10,577 nucleotides of DNA from Variovorax sp. (lineage in GTDB: Bacteria; Pseudomonadota; Gammaproteobacteria; Burkholderiales; Burkholderiaceae_C): the NCBI GenBank assembly GCA_028292145.1, contig JAQGMX010000424.1, positions 1-10,577 on the forward strand, read 5' to 3'. This document shows, in pieces, positions 5,978 through 10,577 of this stretch. Position numbers and translations under genes: made by a program. Below the pieces are notes generated by a model that was not told the DNA's origin, did no database searches, and saw only the letters and a program-made list of their open reading frames with translations. Within the stretch, counting starts at the first letter, position 1, and each line of letters begins with the position of its first letter.

Positions 5978-6532
5978 GTGAGCGCATCTGCCTATGCTTC
6001 CCCTCCTTCGATGGAGACCTTGTATTGCGACCACCACGGCTGGTTGCGAAGTTGGCTCTATTGCCGTTTGGGCAACGCGTCCGACGCGGCGGATCTCGCG
6101 CATGACACCTTTTTGCGGCTGATCGGAGCGCGCAGCCAGCCACGCTTCGGCAGCGTGCCCGAAGCGCGTGCCTACCTGCGTACCGCGGCCAAGAATCTTT
6201 GCGTCAACCTGTGGCGTCGCCAGGAGATCGAACGTGCGTGGCTCGACACACTGGCGATAACCCCTGAAGCGCTGTTTCCATCTGCCGAGCGGCAGGCGAT
6301 GGTCCTTGAGGCACTGGAAGAGATCGCGGTCATGCTGCAGGCGATCTCGCCCAAGGCCGCACGGGCGTTCACCCTGGCTGTTGTCTGCGAGATGACGGAC
6401 GACGAAGTTGGCGTCGAACTCGGCGTCTCGGGTCGCATGGTGCGCAAGTACGTCGCCCAGGCGATGCTGGGTTGTCTGTCGCTGCGAGCAAGCGACACGG
6501 TCGTTGAACTGCGCCGCACAGCAACGTCCTGA
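5978..6532 (+). CDS. FecI-type ECF sigma factor (about 184 aa)
   Basis: This is an RNA polymerase sigma factor of the iron-starvation ECF group, directing transcription of its cognate receptor operon. Counting from GTG 5978, region 2 spans about residues 12-80 (METLYCDHHGWLRSWL, RLGNASDAADLAHDTFLRL, AYLRTAAKNLCVNLWRR). Region 4 spans about 105-165 (ISPKAARAFTLAVV, MTDDEVGVELGVSGRMVRKY, VAQAM), including the helix-turn-helix for the -35 element. The start is uncertain. ATG 5873 would add 35 residues and place the candidate Fur box inside the gene. GTG 5978 gives the usual short Ser/Ala leader. ATG 6011 gives 173 residues, closest to typical family length. None has a strong ribosome binding site. 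The FecR-like gene follows after 22 nt, as in fecIR operons. Family call is firm, start is not. Confidence 0.9.
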   Translation: MSASAYASPPSMETLYCDHHGWLRSWLYCRLGNASDAADLAHDTFLRLIGARSQPRFGSVPEARAYLRTAAKNLCVNLWRRQEIERAWLDTLAITPEALFPSAERQAMVLEALEEIAVMLQAISPKAARAFTLAVVCEMTDDEVGVELGVSGRMVRKYVAQAMLGCLSLRASDTVVELRRTATS

Positions 6533-6554
6533 GACGGCCCGCGGTCCACTACCC

Positions 6555-7553
6555 ATGACGAACGCCGCCGTCGACAACGCCCCACGGCCTTCGCACGCCG
6601 TTCTGGCGCAGGCCGCACACTGGTATGCCTTGTTGCGCGATGGGAAGGCCCCCGCGCAGGACCGGGCACGCTGGCAAGCTTGGCTGGGTTCCAACCCCAC
6701 ACACCAAGCCGCCTGGCGCTACGTCGAGGGGATCGGCCGCGACTTCGAGCCTCTGCGTGGTCGGACGGACGCGCGCGTTGCGGCGGATACGCTGAGCGTC
6801 GCCACCGCATGCCTCCACACGCGTCGGCGCGTGCTTGCGGGTATCGTTGCCGTGGCGGGCGGCGTGTCCCTGGGATGGATGGGCTGGCGTCAGGCGCTGC
6901 TGCCTGCCAGCGTGATGGCCTGGGGTGCAGATCACCGCACCGCCATCGGCGAGCAGCGCGAGATCGCTTTGGCCGATGGCTCTCGCGTCTGGCTCAATAC
7001 AGCCAGTGCCGTGAACGTCTCCATCAAGGCCAGCGAACGAATCGTTGCTCTCGTCGAGGGCGAGGTGTTCATTGCCACCGCAGCGGATGCTTCACGGCCA
7101 TTCTTCGTGCAGACCGCGCACGGGCGCATGCAGGCGCTGGGCACGCGGTTCAACGTGCGCCTCGACGCGGATCGAACCCTGCTCGCCGTGTACGAGGGTG
7201 CCGTCGCGATACGCGCAGCCGCTGGCGGTGCGACCCGCGTCCTGGCGGAGGGCCTGCAAGCGAATTTCAACGCCGCTGAAATTCTGGCCCCCGAAACCGC
7301 CGACCCGGCACGCGAAGCCTGGACCCAGGGCGCACTGGTTGCCGACAGCATCTCGCTGCGTCGGGTTGTCGATGAGTTGCGGCGCTACCGCCGTGGCCAT
7401 CTCGGCGTGGCCGACGAGGTGGCCGATCTCACCGTGTATGGAAGTTTCCCTGTCCACGAGCCCGAGCGGGTGCTGCGCATGCTGGCTTCGGCGTTGCCGA
7501 TCCGCATCGAGCAGCCGCTGCCTTGGTGGACCAGCATCGAAGCCAAGCGCTGA
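6555..7553 (+). CDS. FecR-type anti-sigma / signal-relay protein (332 aa)
   Basis: This inner-membrane protein holds the FecI-type sigma factor and relays the signal from the STN domain of the outer-membrane receptor. The cytoplasmic N-terminal domain (DUF4880 type, about 14-58) has AAHWYALLRDG, WLGSNPTHQAAW and a Trp-rich pattern. A single membrane helix lies at about 93-111 (VLAGIVAVAGGVSLGWMGW) after RRR. The periplasmic FecR domain is about 125-220 (TAIGEQREIALADGSRVWLN, EGEVFIATA), and a C-terminal STN-contacting domain about 255-320. The motif ALGTRFNV (Gly196-Thr197) is the Gly-Thr at which FoxR-class proteins self-cleave between periplasmic parts. ATG 6555 lies 22 nt past the sigma stop; its ribosome binding site is weak, which suggests translational coupling. 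Its partners are the flanking sigma factor and the STN receptor at 7769. Confidence 0.92.
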   Translation: MTNAAVDNAPRPSHAVLAQAAHWYALLRDGKAPAQDRARWQAWLGSNPTHQAAWRYVEGIGRDFEPLRGRTDARVAADTLSVATACLHTRRRVLAGIVAVAGGVSLGWMGWRQALLPASVMAWGADHRTAIGEQREIALADGSRVWLNTASAVNVSIKASERIVALVEGEVFIATAADASRPFFVQTAHGRMQALGTRFNVRLDADRTLLAVYEGAVAIRAAAGGATRVLAEGLQANFNAAEILAPETADPAREAWTQGALVADSISLRRVVDELRRYRRGHLGVADEVADLTVYGSFPVHEPERVLRMLASALPIRIEQPLPWWTSIEAKR

Positions 7554-7568
7554 GATCCGCACGTTAAA

Positions 7569-7602
7569 GAATTTTCAGAAACTGGTTCCGGGTTTCGTCC
7601 TC
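7569..7602 (+). promoter_or_regulatory. Possible FecI-type promoter for the STN receptor
   Basis: The 215-nt gap before the second receptor has an AT-rich GAATTTTCAGAAA (7569-7581) followed 15 nt later by GTCCTC (7597-7602), which resembles the GTCCT-type -10 element of fecA-like promoters. GAAAC (7578-7582) and GTTTC (7592-7596) also form an inverted repeat between them. The sigma factor encoded upstream is the natural candidate user. This is a by-eye match from memory of the E. coli fecA promoter. Confidence 0.3.
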
Positions 7603-7768
7603 TCGTTGGTTTTAGTCAAGAGAAGACATCCAGCACTGTTGAACCCGCCACCAAGGCGCCGGCACCGCGCATCCAAGCCGCCGGTCTCGCCCAAGGCAGC
7701 CCATCGGATCACGTGTCGAGGGGTCTTCGCTCATTGACCCCGCTTCACTTTCCAGAGGATTGCCATTC

Positions 7769-10285
7769 ATGTCTCGACGTCGCTTCAAGCGCGCCGCCCC
7801 CCAGGGCGCAGCCGTGCATCCGCCTGTTCCTCGCCCGGTGACGGTCGCGCTTCATCTCCTGCTCCTCGGAGGATCCGTCGGCCTGATCAGCGGGTCTCCC
7901 GCCGCGCTGGCACAGACCGCCCCAACCGCTGAACAGGCAGCGCGCAGCTATGACATTCCGTCCGGTCCGCTCAGCAGCGTGCTGACTCGTTTTTCCCGAG
8001 AGGCGGGCGTGTTTCTCGTCGGCGCGGGTCACGCTGCCGAAGGGAAGACCAGCCCCGGACTGAAAGGTACGTATACGACGCAAGCCGGCCTGGTGACCCT
8101 GCTCGGGGACACGGGCCTGGAGGCGGTCCGGCAGAGCGATGGCAGCTTTGGGTTGCGCGCCGCTGCGGTCAGGCCGGCGCCCGCTTTTGCGCCAGAGACG
8201 ACTCCAACAGGCGGCGCGACTTTGCCGTCCGTCACCGTCACCAGTGAAAGGTCTCGTGAAGGGACCAGCGAGGGCACAGGCTCCTATCAAGCGAGATTCA
8301 CCAGTACCGCGACCAAGCTGGACCTTTCCCCGCGCGAGACGCCTCAGACGATCACGACCATCACACGCCAGCAGATGGACGACGCCGGGCTGATATCGCT
8401 CGACGATGCACTGAAGTCTGTGAGCGGCGTCTTTTCGCAGGAGCAGGGAAGCGCTGGGGCTACCTACTACAGCCGTGGTTTCAATCTCCAGGCCCAGGTG
8501 GACGGGATGGCGGCGCCCGCCGGTCTCAACAGCGGCAACCGTTCCCCGAAGTTCGACAACGCATTCCTGGACAGGGTGGAGGTGCTGCAGGGCGCAGCCG
8601 GCTTGCTCGCCGGCGCCGGCAGCCCGGGAGGCACAGTCAACCTGGTGCGCAAGCGCCCCACCGAAACCTTTCAGGCGCAGGCCGAGGTACAGCTGGGGTC
8701 ATGGAATGCGCGTCGCCTCGTGGCTGATGTCTCCGGTCCGCTGGTGGAGTCCGGTCGCATCCGGGGGCGCGTCGTTGCGCTGGACGACCGCAGCGATTCG
8801 TTCACGGATTACATCTTTCGCGACCGAAGCGCGATCTACGGCGTCGTCGAAGCGGACCTGAGCCCGAGCACCATGCTGAGCGCCAGCGTGCAGCATCAGA
8901 AGGACACCAGCCTCAACCACTTCGGCGTTCCCTTCGCGTCCAATGGCAGCGATGCGAACCTGCCGCGTTCTTCCTTCTGGGGCGATAGCAACTACCGTCT
9001 GGCTCGGGATTACACGATCTACACCCTTGGCTTGACGCAGCGGCTGGCTGGCGACTGGGATCTCAAGGTCAACTACTCCCACCAAAGATCGCTCAATGAC
9101 ATCGCGAACTTCAACAGCCTCACCGGCAGTTTGAACGTGAACACCGGCAACGGCCTGTCGATTGCCAGCCGTTCGCGAAGCAACGCAGCCGTCCTACGCG
9201 CCGACACCCTGGATGTGTATGCCTCCGGCCCCTTCAGTTTGCTCGGCCGCAAGCACGAGCTGGTCCTGGGCATGAACGGAGCAACCTACGAGGATGAAAG
9301 CATCGGCACGGGTTATGCGTCCAGGGCGATCCCGATCAACGTCTACAACTTCGACCCGGCCTCACTGGGTCCTGTGGCCGATGTTGCAGCCACCCGCACC
9401 GAATCGAAAACAACGAACCTCGGTCTGTACACGGTCGCACGCTGGAACCTGACGGACTCGCTGAAGCTCATCACCGGCGCACGGGTCAGCAACTACGAAG
9501 TGGAGAATGCGATCACCGGCCGGGTGGCACCGAAGGCCAACGGCGAAGTCACACCGTATGCGGGTCTGGTGTATGACCTCAACGCACAGTATTCGGCCTA
9601 CCTCAGCTATTCGGACATCTTCAATCCGCAGTCACAACGAAGCATCGATGGCAACGTGCTGGACCCCGTGGTCGGCGCGAATTACGAGGCCGGCATCAAA
9701 GGGGAGTTGCTTGACCGTCGACTCAACGTATCCGCGGCTGTGTTCCGGCTGGATCAATCGAACCTGGCAGACCGCGACGACTCGATCCCGGTCAATCCCG
9801 GCAATGCCTGCGGCGGTACCTGCTACACGGCTGCCGGGAAAGTGGTGAGTCAGGGTCTGGACTTGGGGGTCAATGGACAGGTGGGCAGAAGTCTCAACCT
9901 GGCTGCCGGCTACACCTACATGAACGCCGAATACAAAGCCGGCGCTCAGCAGGGCCAGCGCTATGCGACCGAGCTGCCGCAACATAACCTGCGCTTTTCC
10001 GGCAGCTACAGGCTCGCCGATACAGGCTGGTCGGTCGGTGGCAATGTGGCAGCGACGAGCAAGATTCGTCGCAGCGGCGGCACGGGAGCCAGCGCCTGGA
10101 CGATCCGCCAAGGTGCCGTGGTCCTGCTCGGGCTAAGCGCTAAGTACCAGATCTCGCCGAAGACACAGGTGCTCGTGGCGGTCAGCAATCTGACTGATCG
10201 CAGCTACCGCAGCTTGTACTCGCTGAACTATTCCCCTTATGGCGAGCCGCGCAGAGTTTCGGTCAATCTGAAACATACTTTCTGA
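7769..10285 (+). CDS. TonB-dependent siderophore receptor with STN signalling domain (838 aa)
   Basis: This outer-membrane transducer imports a ferric siderophore and reports its presence to the FecR protein. A signal peptide covers about residues 1-49 (hydrophobic VALHLLLLGGSVGLI, cleavage near ALA-QT). The periplasmic STN domain is about 58-132 (SYDIPSGPLSSVLTRFSREAG, VTLLGDTGLEAV, GSFGLR). A TonB-box-like LPSVTVTSE lies at 152-160 and the plug at about 186-295 (ETPQTITTITRQQMDDAG, YYSRGF, VEVLQGAAGLLAGAGSPGGT). The barrel follows, ending VNLKHTF. It resembles FhuE/FoxA/FpvA-type receptors for hydroxamate or mixed siderophores; the actual ligand is unknown. Cys681 and Cys685 (CGGTC) are likely in an outer loop. 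ATG 7769 has AGAGGA 9 nt upstream; an in-frame TTG at 7760 is discarded. With the sigma and FecR genes just upstream, this completes a cell-surface signalling unit. Confidence 0.95.
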   Translation: MSRRRFKRAAPQGAAVHPPVPRPVTVALHLLLLGGSVGLISGSPAALAQTAPTAEQAARSYDIPSGPLSSVLTRFSREAGVFLVGAGHAAEGKTSPGLKGTYTTQAGLVTLLGDTGLEAVRQSDGSFGLRAAAVRPAPAFAPETTPTGGATLPSVTVTSERSREGTSEGTGSYQARFTSTATKLDLSPRETPQTITTITRQQMDDAGLISLDDALKSVSGVFSQEQGSAGATYYSRGFNLQAQVDGMAAPAGLNSGNRSPKFDNAFLDRVEVLQGAAGLLAGAGSPGGTVNLVRKRPTETFQAQAEVQLGSWNARRLVADVSGPLVESGRIRGRVVALDDRSDSFTDYIFRDRSAIYGVVEADLSPSTMLSASVQHQKDTSLNHFGVPFASNGSDANLPRSSFWGDSNYRLARDYTIYTLGLTQRLAGDWDLKVNYSHQRSLNDIANFNSLTGSLNVNTGNGLSIASRSRSNAAVLRADTLDVYASGPFSLLGRKHELVLGMNGATYEDESIGTGYASRAIPINVYNFDPASLGPVADVAATRTESKTTNLGLYTVARWNLTDSLKLITGARVSNYEVENAITGRVAPKANGEVTPYAGLVYDLNAQYSAYLSYSDIFNPQSQRSIDGNVLDPVVGANYEAGIKGELLDRRLNVSAAVFRLDQSNLADRDDSIPVNPGNACGGTCYTAAGKVVSQGLDLGVNGQVGRSLNLAAGYTYMNAEYKAGAQQGQRYATELPQHNLRFSGSYRLADTGWSVGGNVAATSKIRRSGGTGASAWTIRQGAVVLLGLSAKYQISPKTQVLVAVSNLTDRSYRSLYSLNYSPYGEPRRVSVNLKHTF

Positions 10286-10303
10286 CAGGCGGTCTGGCGT
10301 GGA

Positions 10304-10328
10304 ACGCGGTGCCTTGGCAGGCCCGCGT
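10304..10328. other. Hairpin between receptor and esterase genes
   Basis: ACGCGG (10304-10309) plus TGCC (10310-10313) can pair with GGCA (10316-10319) and CCGCGT (10323-10328) across a 3-nt bulge. There is no T-run, so it is not a standard terminator. It could stabilise the receptor message or dampen read-through to the esterase gene 32 nt further on. Confidence 0.3.
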
Positions 10329-10359
10329 GCCATCCTGCTGCCGCCCATCTCCCCTCAAT

Positions 10360-10577
10360 ATGCTGCATAACCTTTCACGGTCAATCATCCTGGTCGGTGC
10401 GATGCTCGGGCCCATCGCTGCTGTTTCGGCGCCTGCAGCGAACGGCACCAACGCGCCAACCGCGCTGCCTGCCGCCCGATTCGCTCTTCCCGAAACAGAA
10501 GAATGGGATCTTGCCTCTGATGACGGGAGCCGCACCTATCGGATCCTGGTTCACCGGCCGCCTGGCCCGCCGCCTGC
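10360..10577 (+). CDS. Secreted alpha/beta-hydrolase, IroE/Fes-like siderophore esterase, 5' end only
   Basis: The frame opens at ATG 10360 and runs off the right edge (72 full codons). Residues 1-24 look like a signal peptide (SRSIILVGAMLGPIAAVSA), so the product is periplasmic. The following RFALPETEEWDLASDDGSRT and YRILVHRPPGPPP match the N-terminal strands of the esterase D / IroE family, whose members hydrolyse ester-linked siderophores such as trilactone catecholates to free iron or trim the ligand. The catalytic Ser, Asp and His would lie beyond the window, so activity cannot be judged. There is no clear ribosome binding site; an in-frame GTG at 10327 is a less likely start. It lies 74 nt after the receptor and is probably co-transcribed with it. 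Confidence 0.7.
   Translation, partial: MLHNLSRSIILVGAMLGPIAAVSAPAANGTNAPTALPAARFALPETEEWDLASDDGSRTYRILVHRPPGPPP

Overview
The window looks like a piece of a GC-rich betaproteobacterial chromosome, most likely Burkholderiales (Alcaligenaceae- or Comamonadaceae-like). The reasons are the GC-rich codon use, the style of the FecI/FecR/TonB-receptor proteins and the cobalamin-riboswitch arrangement. The genus is an inference; no taxonomic search was possible.

Left part (1-2543): the right-hand end of an integrated element. It holds the 3' end of a GAF-domain gene, a gene-poor stretch with one doubtful small ORF, and a complete tyrosine-recombinase integrase on the minus strand with all catalytic residues. 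Between the integrase start and position 2495 lie short direct repeats that could be integrase or excisionase sites. The element ends in a 49-nt tRNA fragment (anticodon CAU), from the anticodon arm through the encoded CCA, with no 5' half. This is the expected attachment-site scar of integration into a tRNA gene. The intact tRNA copy should lie to the left, outside the window. A strong rho-independent terminator follows at 2567-2603 and probably belonged to the original tRNA gene.

Middle part (2544-3690): the chromosomal flank carries a well-conserved cobalamin (B12) riboswitch at 2818-3006. Downstream is the wreck of an ABC uptake operon: the N-terminus of a periplasmic substrate-binding protein broken by a 1-nt frameshift, then a short N-terminal piece of a FecCD/BtuC-type permease. 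The bodies of both genes are missing.

Right part (3691-10577): a five-gene plus-strand iron/siderophore cluster. It contains a TonB-dependent siderophore receptor without a signalling domain, a FecI-type ECF sigma factor, a FecR-type anti-sigma regulator, a second TonB-dependent receptor with an N-terminal STN signalling domain, and the start of a secreted IroE/Fes-like siderophore esterase. Sigma factor, FecR protein and STN receptor together form a complete cell-surface signalling set: ligand binding at the STN receptor is relayed through TonB and FecR to release the sigma factor, which should transcribe the receptor gene and possibly the esterase. A candidate Fur box precedes the sigma gene. 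The first receptor sits directly behind the B12 riboswitch and transporter relics, so its expression may have been captured by, or left over from, a B12-controlled operon. This is the most unusual point of the window.
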